Shown: positions 1 through 12,249 of the stretch, piece by piece
Layout of the letters: each line of letters begins with the position of its first letter
Position numbering within the stretch: the first letter of the stretch is position 1
Position numbers and translations under genes: made by a program
From: Melampsora larici-populina 98AG31
Lineage: Eukaryota > Basidiomycota > Pucciniomycetes > Pucciniales > Melampsoraceae
DNA: 64,000 bases
Assembly (NCBI RefSeq): GCF_000204055.1
Contig: NW_006768782.1
Location: 652,467-716,466 of the forward strand
Reading direction: 5' to 3'
The notes under the pieces: model-generated
The model's input: only the letters and a program-made list of their open reading frames with translations
The model's database searches: none
Told to the model about the DNA's origin: nothing

Positions 1-1290
1 GTGTAATTCTTTGGACAATCAAGCCAAGCGGTAAAAGGTGGTGAGGTTAGGGTATGGTATGTGGGTATTAGGTTGGTTTCTGTGTAAGAAAGTAGCTTGG
101 GTGGTGGGGCTATACTACACTGGTGTGTCCAAGCAAGTGTGTCGGTGTTTTGTAGATGACTTGGCGGAAACTGTAGGTACTTGAAGTGTATGTGTGCTGC
201 TGGGTAGGGTGGTGCAAATGAGTGTATGTTGGTGTTTCGAGTGCGTTTGAGATTGAGGTGGTGAGGAGATGTAGGGTGCGTGTATAAAGAAGGCTGAGGT
301 GGTGAGGAGATGTAACATGGGTGTAAGTAACAGCGCTTTATGGGCTTGAAGGGTTAGAAGAAGTCAAGGGGGGAGGTTTGATTAGGCATTGTCGCAAGCT
401 TTGTAGGGAGGTGGGGTCCTTGTTCAGGGGGTGAAGTACATGTGCAATGGATCACCCTGTTGTAGAATTGTGTGTTTTTGAGCAGATGAGGTGTACATTT
501 TGAAGGGTGGTGGAGTCCTGATGAGGTGGTGGGGTGTGTGTATGATGGATGCGTGGGATGTGGAGAGCTCCCTTATAGAAAGGGGACTTAGCAGGATTTT
601 TAGATCTTGGAGATGCTTCTCAAGATGTACCTTCATCTCGCACTATTCCTGGGAACCCCATTGGGTCACAGGGTACTCTGTATGACCCTATGGTATAGGG
701 TAAGGACTTAAGTGTTCAGGTGTGCAGATCTACTTACAAAAGCTTTGGGAAAGCAACAGTTCATAAGACTTAGAAGTAAATTAGGTATAAAAATGTAACG
801 GTGAAGATCTTGAGGGGGCGTGTTGAAATTAACTGAATGTGTGTCAAGAACTTCACGTTACAAAATAAGTTCATTATGAATATTACTTGTTCTCGTGCTC
901 GACTTTCGACTGTGATGAGAGTTTGTTTAATTCAACAAGTGCTTCTTGAAAATCTTCATTTCATTTGTATTATCTATTCAAAATCAGTTCATAGTGATGC
1001 GTTCAACGTCGAGACTTATTGTGGGAACTGAACATTCAAGGTGTGATTCGAGGACAGATGAATTAACTTTCATTTTAGTATGATATGATGTGAAGTGTAG
1101 AGGGTTTTCTAAATTTTTCATTTATACCTTGCTCTGTTCTCCTTTCAGAATCTTTTTCCCTTTGTCGAATAAAGATTCTGAAAGGTAAGGTGTTTCTTTT
1201 TGTTATTTCTTTTGATTAATGTTAAGAAAGTTAATATCGTATTTTTGTGGTTGTTATGTCTCTTTTGCTATCTCTACTTTCTCTTCATAG
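1..1290. other. Gene-free left edge, G/T-rich then AT-rich spacer
   Basis: No reading frame here has recognisable protein character. The first 500 bases are rich in G and T on the plus strand, with short direct repeats of GGTGGTGAGGAGATGTA near 258 and 298. From about 800 the sequence becomes AT-rich. A short unit, GTCGAATAAAGATTCTGAAA, occurs near 1164 and again near 1423, which ties this stretch to the tandem repeat that follows. Confidence 0.5.
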
Positions 1291-1310
1291 TTTTTACCTG
1301 TGTCATTCAG

Positions 1311-1640
1311 GTCTGTTGAGTTATCACGTCTCGTCTTCATCTCAGCTTTGTGTCTAGTCAACACTTAAAGCTGATAAGTTGTTTAACCTTTATAAAGGTG
1401 TGTTTCCTGTGTTTTTCCTTTTTGGTCGAATAAAGATTCTGAAAGTTTTTACCTGTGTCATTCAGGTCTGTTGAGTTATCACGTCTCGTCTTCATCTCAG
1501 CTTTGTGTCTAGTCAACACTTAAAGCTGATAAGTTGTTTAACCTTTATAAAGGTCTGTTGAGTTATCACGTCTCGTCTTCATCTCAGCTTTGTGTCTAGT
1601 CAACACTTAAAGCTGATAAGTTGTTTAACCTTTATAAAGG
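1311..1640. repeat. Three copies of an 88-base direct repeat
   Basis: A unit beginning GTCTGTTGAGTTATCACG and ending CCTTTATAAAGG occurs at 1311-1398, 1466-1553 and 1553-1640. Copies two and three are directly adjacent. Copies one and two are separated by 67 bases that include the 20-base unit also found near 1164. The copies look identical by eye, so the duplication is recent. No coding function is visible. Confidence 0.85.
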
Positions 1641-1724
1641 TTTCTTTTTAAAGTCCAGTGTCAAAATCCTACAGACAACATACAGATTAAGGAAGCAATT
1701 TGGTGTAGAACTCATGATTACATT

Positions 1725-2015
1725 ATGGGACTTCTCAAGAAAGCATATTCAGCAGCTCAGGCTGGCACTCAAATAAATAATTCTTCTCAGCCTTCAAGTT
1801 CAAATGAATTAGATGGTAATAATTTTGGTGATGTTAGGGTGGACAAGATTCAACTTGCTATATGTATTGCTTATGATATTGGTTACTACTGGTCAGTCCA
1901 AGTGCCACAATTGTCTTGTGCTTTTCTCCCAAAAGCTTACACCAAGCTTGTCAAGGTCAATCATGCTAAGCTGGCAATATGCGGAGAAGAAGATGAAGCT
2001 ATGGATACTGAATAG
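1725..2015 (+). CDS. Possible small hypothetical protein (96 aa)
   Basis: An ATG-started open frame of 96 codons follows the tandem repeat. The product has a serine/asparagine-rich N-terminal half, a middle hydrophobic patch (KIQLAICIAYDIGYYWSV) and an acidic tail. I recognise no family. An overlapping frame of similar length exists, and no intron signals support a longer gene. It may be a chance frame or a relic exon. Confidence 0.2.
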   Translation: MGLLKKAYSAAQAGTQINNSSQPSSSNELDGNNFGDVRVDKIQLAICIAYDIGYYWSVQVPQLSCAFLPKAYTKLVKVNHAKLAICGEEDEAMDTE

Positions 2016-2499
2016 ATTGTGAAGAATTCAATATGATTTGTTGTTTTTGTTATTGTTCATGTCTCAGTTGTTTGGTTATCTTGTCAGCTACATTACTATG
2101 ACCCAAAGTGTACATAATGAAGGTCTGAACCCTACTGCCACATAAGTAAGTATATTGTAGTTTGTGAAATTACACTGGATGACATCAACATTATATGTAA
2201 TGAGTTCTTGATTCTCCAAGTGCTGACCACAAGCCGGCCATGCTTCTGAATAGGTCACATGACATGGTAATGTGTAACATTACATGTAACATTCTTGGGA
2301 GTATTTAATCATTTCACTTTGATATCTGAGACCATTCTTCCCACAAAAAAAATTGTTTGACTTATTTTAACCAACGGTTGGCATCCAAAAGGTAATGTCC
2401 CTATCCTTCCCTTTCTCTATATATACATATCCTTCCCTTGCTCTATTTACAATATCATATTCATGCAATGAATGAAAAGGAATCAAACAGAAGCACCTA

Positions 2500-3070
2500 G
2501 AACAGGAAGATGAAGGTCAAGAAGAATATAATATGAATGAAGCAGAAAAAAGCAGAAGTACCCAATCAAGTCTAATAATACCCATATATCTCAAATGATT
2601 TATAGCTCAACAAAGAACAGGAAGATGAAGGTCAAGAAGAATATAACATGAATGAAGCAGAAAGAAGTAGAAGCACCCAATCAAGTCACGTACAACACAT
2701 ATATTTCAGATGATTTATAACTCAACTCACAAAATATATATCATGAAAGAGGAAAATGCTTTAGATACATGTAGAGATGTTTATGTCTTGCAAAAGGCAG
2801 GGCAAGTGACAGAGGGGTGCCCCAACTACCAGCCTAACCTTTTGCTAAATGTATCTTAGTGCTTCCAGATTTCACTCCTCAAGAAATAATTCATTGAACT
2901 CATCTTGAATAACTCATAACTCTCAAAAAACAAAAAATGAATCATCAATGATGGCAGTGCTTGAGATGCATGTAGAGATGTTTATATCTTGTGAAAGGCA
3001 GGGCAAGTGACAGAGGGGTGCCCCAACTACCAGCCCAACCTTTTGCTAATTGCATTTCAATGCTTCCTGA
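2500..3070. repeat. Two interleaved direct duplications
   Basis: A unit starting AACAGGAAGATGAAGGTC occurs near 2502 and again near 2614 (spacing about 112). A second unit containing GGCAGGGCAAGTGACAGAGG occurs near 2797 and again near 2998 (spacing about 200) and includes the phrase CCCCAACTACCAGCC. The copies are diverged by point changes. No gene is visible in this stretch or between it and 3321. Confidence 0.7.
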
Positions 3071-3321
3071 AGAAATCACTTGAAATGCAAATGCTCTGTG
3101 CAATCAAACAAATCAATCATTCATCAACACAATATTCAATCAAACATCTACATATCATACCAAAACAATTGACACAATCTTCAATAATTCATTGATACCC
3201 TATGTAAAATATCATTATACCTTTCACACTCATCCATCCAGCATTCCATTATTCTCCCAATTATCCAATATTTTTGCATTAAGCTGACTTTCACTGACAA
3301 AAATCAAATGCTTGCACATAG

Positions 3322-4953
3322 ATGAAAAGACCACTATCCAACCACCAGAAAGAAAAGCGGGCAGAGTATCAAACAAAGAAGAGGTCTCAAAAGCACAATG
3401 CTACACGGGATCCGGTACGGGATCTGGGACGGGAATTTGTAAATCAGAATATCAAGACCGGGATCAAAGAAAGGTTTGGCTTGCCAGAAGATTGTATGGT
3501 TTTCAGGGTGCCTCAGTTTGGTGAGAGTAAAGAGAGAGTAGTTAGTTCTGGGACTGTTGTACTAGTAAACTTAGCAAGTAATAAGTTGATATGTGTTGCT
3601 AGATTCAAGAAAGAGGTAAAGTTCCACTGGGTTCTTCTGTTCTTTACACATTGCTAATGTGGTTTGTTTCAGGACCCAGCCAGCAAAGATCCAAAGGAAG
3701 TGCAACATTGGAAAGATTTTAGAAGAGCTATCAAAATAATGCATCAACACTCAGAAGCCAGAGGTGTAATCAAGGAGAATCATGCAGTCAAGATGCTACC
3801 AAAGGAGGAGCGGCAAGGTACTATGAAGGCATTTGGGCACAGATCATCCAAGCGAGCTGGGAAGTACCAAAGAGGAACAATTCTTGGTTTGTTTTTTCAG
3901 CTTCTGGAATGTGTTGCCTCTCAAATTTTTATTTGGTTTCTTGTTTGATTTCAGCAACTTATTCACAAAACTCAGCTACCAGCAAGACTCCAGCCAAACT
4001 AGATGAAGATGAAGCCCGGCAAGACGAACTCCCTTGGGTTGAAGACTTTCACGCTGAAATGACTTCATCATTGTCACTCTTTGTCTATGATTCCAATAAG
4101 CAACTTGCAGAGGAGACAAATGCCCCGTCTTGGGCAGCCAAAGCACCAGTCCCTGGAAGCAAAGAGTGGGAAAAATCTCCCAATGCACAAGTTTTTGGGG
4201 AAAAGAATTTTGTGGGATCAAATGTGGTAGTGACCACAGGTGGATTCCGCAATGGAAGTCATTGTGACTTTGATGCAACAGGTTTTGCATCTGGATTATT
4301 CTGCTTAATTGATGCCAATACCTGTTGAGTTTTTTCTTTTCATTGAAATCCCTTAACACAGCTTTCTGATTTCAACTGTTGCAGCTGAAATCATAAGTCC
4401 GGAAAGAAGAATGCAACTGTTGGCTGAAAGGAAGAAAGAACTTGCCCTTGAACAAGAAACTGGAAAGCGTATCAATAAGAAGCATCCACAAGTAGGCGCC
4501 AAGTTTGTGATTGAGATTGGAAAATTCAAGTTTATTATAGACATCAATGCAGCTGATGTGGTAGAATTACTATGGGCAACAGATGTTTCCCACTACACGG
4601 ACCATCACCTTTTTTCTAAGGAAGAAAAGAAGAAGACAACATACTTGCAGGGTGCTGTGACTAGGGAGAAAAACAAGGCAATCAAAGCGTTTGAGAAGAA
4701 CAAGGGGACTGTAGACCATGTACTAGCTTATGCTTGCAGTACACAGATCAGTACAACAGTGGTGGCTGCAATGGAGGAAATTATGGCCAAGCGGGTTGGC
4801 TTGGATGATGAGAGCTGGGAAAAGTTGCACACTAGCATTGCAGAGACCTATGACAAGCAACTGGAACGCAAAAGGGCAAATGTTGAGCAACTTGAAAGTA
4901 AGATAAAATTTTATAAAGAAACAAAGGGGTCAGCACTTAGATATTTAAAGTGA
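3322..4953 (+). CDS. Tet-like 2OG-Fe(II) oxygenase, four exons, 481 aa
   Basis: Exons 3322-3615, 3673-3886, 3955-4323 and 4385-4953 join with consistent phases into one 481-residue frame using GT-AG introns of 57-68 bases. The C-terminal half matches the fungal Tet/JBP-like oxygenase family: an HxD iron-binding motif (SHCDFD, about residues 271-276) inside GGFRNGSHCDFDATG, followed by LFCLIDANT, and a distal histidine in DVSHYTDHH near residue 362. Family members use Fe(II), oxygen and 2-oxoglutarate and are thought to oxidise methylated bases in DNA. The N-terminus is basic and the C-terminus is a charged coiled coil. At the position where the second copy in this window (31800-33275) has TRFGSSCQIA, with a candidate 2-oxoglutarate-binding arginine, this copy has AYACSTQIS, so activity is uncertain. 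The copy lies outside the large CACTA element and has no obvious transposase partner. Confidence 0.8.
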
Positions 4954-5084
4954 TATATACATGTTTTTTTATGATGATAATTTTGTGAGCAAAGGGTTTT
5001 TGTAATTTTTTGAATTTTATAAGAGCAACAAATTTTGGAATACAGATTGAAAAGAAAGAATTTACTCCTGAATTCCGCCTTGTG

Positions 5085-7248
5085 CTAATCTCTTGCTGGA
5101 ATATGAGTCTGTTCCCCAGACTTACCTCCATACAACAGCTCCATCTCCTCCCGTAGACTTAATTGTGCTACCTTTGGCCGTAGCAACCCCAGGTGCTTGC
5201 ATATCTTATTGCATTCGTGCTGGGTAGAGAAGTTCTCCAAGCCTTTCCTTCCAGTATTTCCGTCGCACCAAGCCATACTGGGGCCAAAACAAACCGTCAG
5301 GCAAAATGATGGAATGCAAGCACAAAAGTACTCACTTGCTCGTATCCACAATCAAAGGGTCTGTCAATACCAAACCTACCCCCTGAAGATCCGCAACCAT
5401 TCTTCTTCCGTCATAGTGTTTATGAGACCAATGACTGAGAGCTTGCATTACTTCATTGACTAAAGGACTGTCTGAAGGCCGGAGTTCAAAGTTGTGATTG
5501 CTGGTATACTTGCGGTATTGTGTAACATCAAGTACTTCTTCAAAGAAATAAGCACATTCTGTCGTAGCACTGCTTCCTGCATAGACCGGAAAGTTTTGAA
5601 CCATCTGGAAAATAAAAACATGTTATCGAGAAAGCTTGAATAAAATGAGATCCATATATTTGACTCACACGAATGTTTTGGATAGCTTCAACCGTTGCAG
5701 GGAAAAGTTGAATTTCATTCAGACCCAAAGCGGCTTTCTTAAACTTTTCAATCACCATGGAAACAGCAGCATACACTCCACCGGATTCTTTATGGACAGC
5801 CAGATGAGTCATATTGGGAGGCAGCTCCCTCCGCTTCTTGGCAACCATCGGAGTCACCTCACCACCAGGTGTTCTTCCAAAGGCATTGTAACATGTCCTG
5901 AAAGAACCTTTTCCAATCACCACACTTTCATCAACTTTGAAATGATACGGTGTTACCACCCATTCCGGTTTACCTTCTGCATTTCCTGTCAAAATGCATT
6001 TTTTCCCAACGGTGAAACCGTCTGTAGTCTCAGCAGGTGGAACAGGGCGAGCCATGGGAAGCTTTCGTCCAAATACGGAGATATCAATAGCCTCTCTGAA
6101 ATCAAAGGCCGGTACTAAGGAGGGCATGTCAGCCAGACCAAAAATGAGTTGTGAACAAGAGCGGTGAGCTTACCTGTCTGGTGAGGTGGTATCACATGAG
6201 TCATAGCTACAGGAGCTACATCACTCTGAGCACGGTGGAGAGATTTTCGTGGGGTGATGGGTGGCGGGAGTGTGTATGTAATATTCTTGGTTTTAAAATT
6301 AGAAGCCTTCTTTCGAGTGACTCGTGGTGAGGTGACTTTTGTTGAAGTTGAAGGTGTACACCTGGCTTTCTTGCTTGGCTGGAATATTTTGACACTCAAA
6401 GGCAGATCACCATCACTATCACTATCACTATCACCATAATCCGCTTCTTCATCTCCATCATCTAATAACATCTCCTCATAAGTCAAATGTTGAGATGCCT
6501 TTCTTTTAGCTTGTCGTTGAGGTTGTACCGGCTTACTGGTGGAAGGTCGAAGCCAAGGATTATTTTTGACATATTTGTCAGCCAGAAAAATTAGCTCGAG
6601 GCTAGGTTCTCCTTTAGTGTCGTCAAGATATCTGGCAAAAACTTCATTGTTATGTAAGACCACAGGTGATTTCCGGCCACGGCCGGTTTTGGCCAGGTTG
6701 AAATACTCAGAGTTGTAAACTTTGGGTGCCTGAGGGTAAAGAGGAGAGTCAACAGAGTGGTCCCACAGGTTGAAGATGCCTTCCTTAGTGTCGTCCAAGA
6801 GTGTCAACAATGACCTATCCACAGTGAAAGTTCCCCGGAGTAGACCATGAGCAAAAGAGCCAGTTTCATATATCACCATCCATCCTACAGAGCATACTCG
6901 GCCAGTGTGAGTAGTGAAAGGTGGAGGTTTAGGTGCAGCTGGGTGACCATTAAACATGCGGTTGCTGCTAGCTTGTTTCTTGGCAGCAGCTCGTTTTGAC
7001 TTGTTGCTTTGAAGTTGGTGGACATGAGTACCAGTGGAAGTCGAGGTACGGGCTGCAACAGCTGCTTTGGCATTGATGACCTTGAGATTGGCAGGGCGGG
7101 GTTGAGAAGCTTGGGTGGGTGCCTGCTGGGGGGGAGAAGGAACCTTTTTGTTTCGGTCCGCATTGATGTTTTCAAGGCAGGGTCCACATATTTTGTGTTC
7201 GCCTTGACGGAGAGTACTTTGACATAAGGGACAAGTAGGTCGGTTCAT
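5085..7248 (-). CDS. Alpha-kinase family protein, four exons, 660 aa
   Basis: Exons 7248-6174, 6114-5669, 5604-5336 and 5277-5085 (read on the minus strand) join in phase across introns of 58-64 bases. The start is the ATG of MNRPTCPLCQS; the open frame upstream of it is only a simple repeat. The N-terminus has a Cys-rich pair (CPLCQS, then CGPC) suggesting a zinc ribbon, followed by a long basic and acidic low-complexity linker. The C-terminal 300 residues match the alpha-kinase (MHCK/eEF2K) fold: glycine-rich GKGSFRTCYNAF, lysine segment VAKKRRELPP, the ADLQGVGLVLTDPLIVDT catalytic segment, and the zinc-site signature HECNKICKHLGL. Such Ser/Thr kinases are expanded in rusts and related basidiomycetes. 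All landmarks are present, so it is probably functional; substrate unknown. Confidence 0.88.
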
Positions 7249-7279
7249 GATGGTGAAATATGAATATCTGAGAGAAACC

Positions 7280-7680
7280 AAAGTCAAAGAAGAAGCTGAT
7301 TGAAGAAGATTGAAGTCGATCAAAGAAGATTGAAGAAGATTGAAACCGATTGAAACCGATTCAAGAAGATTGAAGAATATTGAAGAGGATTCAAGAAGAT
7401 TGAAGAAGATTGAAGAAGATTGGAACCGATTCAAGAAGATTGAAGAAGATTGAAGTTGATCGAAGAGAATTGAAGAATACTAGGGAACAATGAAGCCAAT
7501 ACAAGAATATTGGAGAAGGGTGAAGCCGATCCAAGAATATCAAAGAAGATTGAAGACAATCAAAGAAGGATGAAGAGGTGTAAAGATGGTCAAATAAGGA
7601 TGAAGAAGAGTGAAGAAGAGTGAAGACGATCAAATAAGGATGAAGAAGAGTGGAGACGATCAAAGAGGTTCAGTGTAGTG
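7280..7680. repeat. Degenerate GAAGAAGATTGA minisatellite upstream of the alpha-kinase
   Basis: About 400 bases are built of variants of GATTGAAGAA and GATCAAAGAAG, purine-rich on the plus strand and therefore pyrimidine-rich on the coding strand of the kinase gene. It ends about 30-50 bases from the kinase ATG. It keeps open frames (FNLLES repeated) by composition alone. A small GAGAGGTA triplet repeat follows near 7773, and a TTTTTTGATTTT-rich tract lies at 7860-7935. Confidence 0.8.
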
Positions 7681-8224
7681 TAGGTTTGGTTGAACAAGTG
7701 GATGGGTGGAGACTATGACAAAAGTTGGAGGAATGTCTAAGATGATCGGTGATGGTGTGTGTGTGATTGGTTGAGAGGTAGAGAGGTAGAGAGGTACACT
7801 TTTCATCATCTAATGTGAAGTTTTCATTTTTGGGGTCTTTGTTTATGGTTTGTTAATTGTCGTTTTTTGGTTATCGACATTTGTTTTTTGATTTTCAACT
7901 TTTGATTTTTTGATTTTTTGATTTTTGAATTTTGATGTCCTCTTTTGTGGTTTCCTGGTACTTTTTGTGTCAATGCAACAATGGGGTGACAAATGTTGAG
8001 TTTCAAGTTGTAATTCTACTGAAATTTGGACCGTAACCTGGTCTGAAAGGGGTTTCTGCCATGACTTTTACTCCGGTACAGGGGTTTTATCCATGTATTT
8101 GAGTATTTTCTTGAGTTTTGTCTTTGATTTTTGAATTTCGCACCCGGGAAGTGTGATTTTCGTTTTTTGATTTTTGCATTGTCACCTTGACACCTCTTGC
8201 ATTCCGTAGTACTCAATACTTTCA

Positions 8225-8599
8225 ATGATTTGCGTTTGCATGTCAACAACAACTGATGTGACAATCATTGCAGCTGAAGATATTGACGAGAAAAAGAGGT
8301 TGTCAGCTCTTTACAAGATCATAGCCAAAAGGATGTGCAAATTATTCAAGAACTGGCGGCATTTGAAAGATCAGCTAGTTGATACTTGCCAGTACCTACC
8401 AGGCTGTGACACTCTCGACCAAAAACTTCAAGAGGAGTGGAAGGTTGTTAATGATTGGGTCACTCTGGAGTGGGAAAAATTGACCACCTCACAGGTTATC
8501 AGGGCAGAGGAGGCGGAATTGTATGAGGATCAGGAAGATCTTTTTTATGATCAACATTACGACATGAATGGTGATCTTTTATTGAGATATTACGTATAA
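8225..8599 (+). CDS. Unrecognised exon, possibly the 3' end of a larger gene
   Basis: The frame ends in about 108 residues of convincing protein-like sequence starting EDIDEKKRLSALYKIIAKRM and ending in an acidic segment with LLLRYYV. It is preceded by CATTGCAG, a good splice acceptor, so the coding part probably starts at about 8273 as a last exon. Tryptophans are regularly spaced (NWRHL, EEWKVVNDWV, LEWEKL), as in helical C-terminal domains of fungal transposases, but I cannot assign a family. No upstream exon is identifiable; the gene may be truncated. Confidence 0.4.
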   Translation: MICVCMSTTTDVTIIAAEDIDEKKRLSALYKIIAKRMCKLFKNWRHLKDQLVDTCQYLPGCDTLDQKLQEEWKVVNDWVTLEWEKLTTSQVIRAEEAELYEDQEDLFYDQHYDMNGDLLLRYYV

Positions 8600-8971
8600 G
8601 ATTTGTATGTTTCACAGTGATGGTATTGTATATTTCTATCAAAGTGATCTACGTGAATTTCATTATAACTATATGTATTATGTTATTGTAATCTTATTTT
8701 ATGAACATCAATTTTAATGTTATTTCTTGGTATATCTTATTGGTGAAGTAAACAAACACTGCTTAAATAAGTAAAACAAAATAAAATTTGAAGTCAATTA
8801 CTTTGATCGATTACTTCGATTGTCATTTATGATTGCTCTGTTTATTAATTTCAACTAAGCAAATACAAAAAGAATATTACATCACAAGATATCAGTGATA
8901 TATTATATATCATTGATTTGGTGTTCAAGATTGGTGTTCAAGACCATAAATTACAATAACTAGATTTCAAA
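8600..8971. other. AT-rich intergenic spacer
   Basis: No gene or structured repeat was seen. It separates the end of the plus-strand exon at 8599 from the stop codon of the convergent OTU gene at 8972. Confidence 0.6.
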
Positions 8972-11633
8972 CTAATCGCTATCTGACACTAAGTCTACAG
9001 TCTCTTTCTTTCCATACAACCAAGGGTTTTCTTTAAGTAATATAGGTCGGATACAATGGTGGAACTTCTTAAAATGGGAATCAAACTTATTAGCCCACTC
9101 TATCGCATCTGGCTTTGCGAGTGTGTACCACTCTTTCCACGGATTAGGGATAGGGACAATATGAGAGGAGATGAGCGACAGGGACAAAAAATGAAGACCT
9201 TTGTGGTCATAACAGAGAAATATGGGCGGATTGTCATTCACAGGACCTTCCAGAGGTAGCGCTGAAAAACATCCTGCACCTTCACCATAGACACAGAACA
9301 GCCGTTTGTACGTTGATGCAATGATGTATAACATCCGTGCCGAGTTAAGCCACAGCAAAGGTGTATCCAACACAGTGTTCCTTCCCGTTCTGGGTGCTGA
9401 GATGTGTTCCAAAACCCCGCCAAGTCCATTCTTGCGTGCTGCCAAGTGTGATTCGTAGAAATCTACTTTTGAATTGAGCTCATCAATCAGCTCTTCTCGT
9501 ACCAATTTCCAGTCATCTTCAGTTCGTCCAAGACTAATTGCAATCGCCCAATATCCACAGTGACCATCACCACAAGGGTCTGACACCAATTCTACATACT
9601 CATGAAGCCAATGAGGCACACGCTGGTCCTGAAAGATTGTACATCATCATTAACTGGCAAGTAAGGTTAAAGGAGTAAGGGCAGAGGAGTTTTGATTGGA
9701 ACGTACCCACTTTTTGGGTTTTACGCGTGCGCGTAGACCGGCGAACACATGAGGAAACTGAGTCAGGATTGACGGCGGTTATGGAAACGGGCTCAGCCAC
9801 TTGATGTCTAGTTGACCGACGAAGTTTCTGATCATTCTGAACTTCTTCAGGTTGCAAAGGTTTAACCTTCTTCTTCTGATTAACAATCTACAACGTAACA
9901 TAAAAAGAATGGCTGTGAGAAACTAGAACTTGAGAGGGGTGTGGATATCTATGAAATAACATGACCTGTGTGGGTGGCTGTAGTGGTGAGAGTGGGGTGT
10001 TGTCGACTTTTTGAGTTTGTTCCTGAATCGAGTGTAAACATGGTAACAAGCTTTCGACTTGGAAGCTTCTGTCCCCATCATCGTTATTGCCGCATGAGGG
10101 TGAAATCGGTGCTACGGTGGCCTCAATGTTGCTCGAGTCGGGTGAAGCTGCCTGTGTCTGACCAATAATATGAGGCACGTTATCTGTTGATGAAATCTAA
10201 TTTTTACATGTTAGTGTACGGAATTAACATAAGTATGACAAATGAGGTAGGTAACTCACCTCGATTGGTGAATTTGTTGGGCTGAGGTTTGGTGAAGGCT
10301 TCAAAACAAATGTGTCAGTCAATGACTTTTCCATCCAAAGAAAAACTGATAATGTTAGAGAAGGTTTACTAACAAACTGTTCTGTGTCATCGGGTGGCTC
10401 AGACTCGTAATCGACCAAACACGGATGAAGGGGATTAATCAGGGCATTTGCTAAGTCTGATGTGTATGTAGATGTACAGTGTGAATCAAATCGAAGTGGC
10501 GGTGAAAGTGGGGCCAAAGGTGCAGGGTCTGTTTGTGACGGTGAGAACAGGGGAGGAAGGGGTGGTGATGACCGAACAAGAGATTGTGGTGCGAAAAGCT
10601 CGGTGGTTTCTGTGGCTGTCAAATCGGCCTTTGGATGAGAGGTTACCTGTAGTATATTGATACTGGGGGTCTTTTTTCGTTTCTTCTTGACCGTACGAGG
10701 TACATCATCGGTCCCATTGGTACTTTCCTATATAAACAAAGCAACAAAATATCAAAGTGGTCAGTTTGATTCAATAGATCAAAAGGAGGGGTACCAACAA
10801 CTGATAATGACACGATGTGAGGTTTGGATGGTCCTATGATGGATTGGGTGGGGTCTAAATGACTGGTGAGGGCTTCTTTACTCGTAGTTGACTCTGGGAG
10901 TTGAATGATGTCTGTTGCAGAAGATTGAATGGCTGAACGTGGTGGTTTGAGAATGAAATACTTGGCAATTACTTGATCAATCTCATCAAGGGCCTGTGCC
11001 TGTTGTTCGTGCGGAATTTGTAAAATTCTATTCGATACCTGGGTGAAACTTGGTAAACCAACAGCTCAGTGTGAGATTACTACTAACTGGAAAAACTTAC
11101 CATGCTTGACCGTTCATTGATTGCTGACAAAGCCAATTTCTCATCATGTGAATCTGCTCGTTCTGGCTACATTAAAGTTGAGAGTGTTGGAATGAGGGTT
11201 AGTGTAACTTGTTGGTGTTGGCAATACCATAGGAGTATGTTGTTACCTCGAATCCAATTGGTTTGTGATTGTGAGTTGGATTTTGGATGTGAATGGTCCA
11301 GCTACCAATTGGAGGTAACCTGGATTTGTTTCCATCAAGTGCTAAGGCTCAAAGGTGATTGGGTAATGAAGATGGTACAATCTGCAAAACCTTGAAGGCG
11401 AATGGACAATTTGTTTTGAGAGAGCTTGAATTGAGAGAGGGTTTATGACCTGATCGATGGCACTTGTAACGTATGCTGTTGCCTTCTGATGATCGTGTGG
11501 CAATTTTGTATCCATTCACAGCTGCGTGTGCTTTTAGCTGGTTCTGCATATCGGCAAGCGAGGCGGTGACAAGGTCATGGGGGGGTGGTTGAAGGTTAGG
11601 ACGGTTGCGGTATGTTGAGGTGGTAAACGACAT
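8972..11633 (-). CDS. Zinc finger-linker-OTU cysteine protease gene, MULE-derived but lacking a transposase core
   Basis: Exons 11166-11101, 11038 to about 10800, 10727-10260, 10196-9966, 9887-9711 and 9628-8972 (minus strand) are all in phase 0. The last encodes an OTU-type protease: catalytic Asp-Gly-His-Cys in CGDGHCGYWAIA and a later His in GLHFLSL. The first exons (11633-11391 and about 11341-11247) encode a Cys2His2 finger of the WRKY/GCM1 type used by MULE transposases (KCHRSG, NCPFAF, THNHKP), homologous in layout to the N-terminus of the MULE gene at 46599. Between finger and protease there are only low-complexity linkers; no DDE transposase or SWIM domain is present. I could not join the two finger exons without a one-base mismatch, so the finger may be damaged. 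OTU proteases cleave ubiquitin-like conjugates. Confidence 0.7.
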
Positions 11634-11803
11634 GGAGGGTTGAAATGGCTATCGAGAGGTGTAGTGTCAAGGTCGATTTGTTGTTAATGATTTCTGAGAG
11701 GATGATAGTAGGTGAGTTGCTTTGTTGAGGGGTGTGTGGTTAGGGTATGAGGGTATGAAAATTCTGTGGTGTAAATATCGTTGTGACTGGAGTGGTTAAT
11801 GTT

Positions 11804-11903
11804 NNNNNNNNNNNNNNNNNNNNNNNNNNNNNNNNNNNNNNNNNNNNNNNNNNNNNNNNNNNNNNNNNNNNNNNNNNNNNNNNNNNNNNNNNNNNNNNNN
11901 NNN
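11804..11903. other. Assembly gap of 100 Ns
   Basis: Exactly 100 unknown bases, the usual placeholder for a scaffold gap of unestimated size. It lies outside the large inverted-repeat element (12872-53807) and just upstream of the zinc finger-OTU gene start, so any promoter or upstream exon of that gene may be missing. Confidence 0.98.
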
Positions 11904-12249
11904 GAAGATTAATGATGAGTCTTTGGTATTGGATTACTCGTTCTCTTATGAAATCTGATAGGTTTTTAGAGTAGATATATTTTTCTTTTTTCTGGTTATT
12001 TCTTGTTTGGACAGGTTTGAATTTTACGTTTTGGAGTAGTTTTTAGAATTCGGAAATTATCTTGCTAGTGACTTCTCTCTTTCTCTCTATGTTTATAAAA
12101 TATATCCATTTGTTTCCATTCAGTAGTTCCTTCACTATTTTTTTTCTTGTCGTTGTTTTATAATTGGTTCGTGCTGAGTGGCTGAGAAGATAAGTTGATC
12201 ACCCTATTGTGTTTTTTTGGTGTTTTTTTCTGGTCAACGATATCATGGG

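Noticed and set aside
11783..11974. Open frame crossing the N run
   Set aside because: It consists largely of unknown bases.
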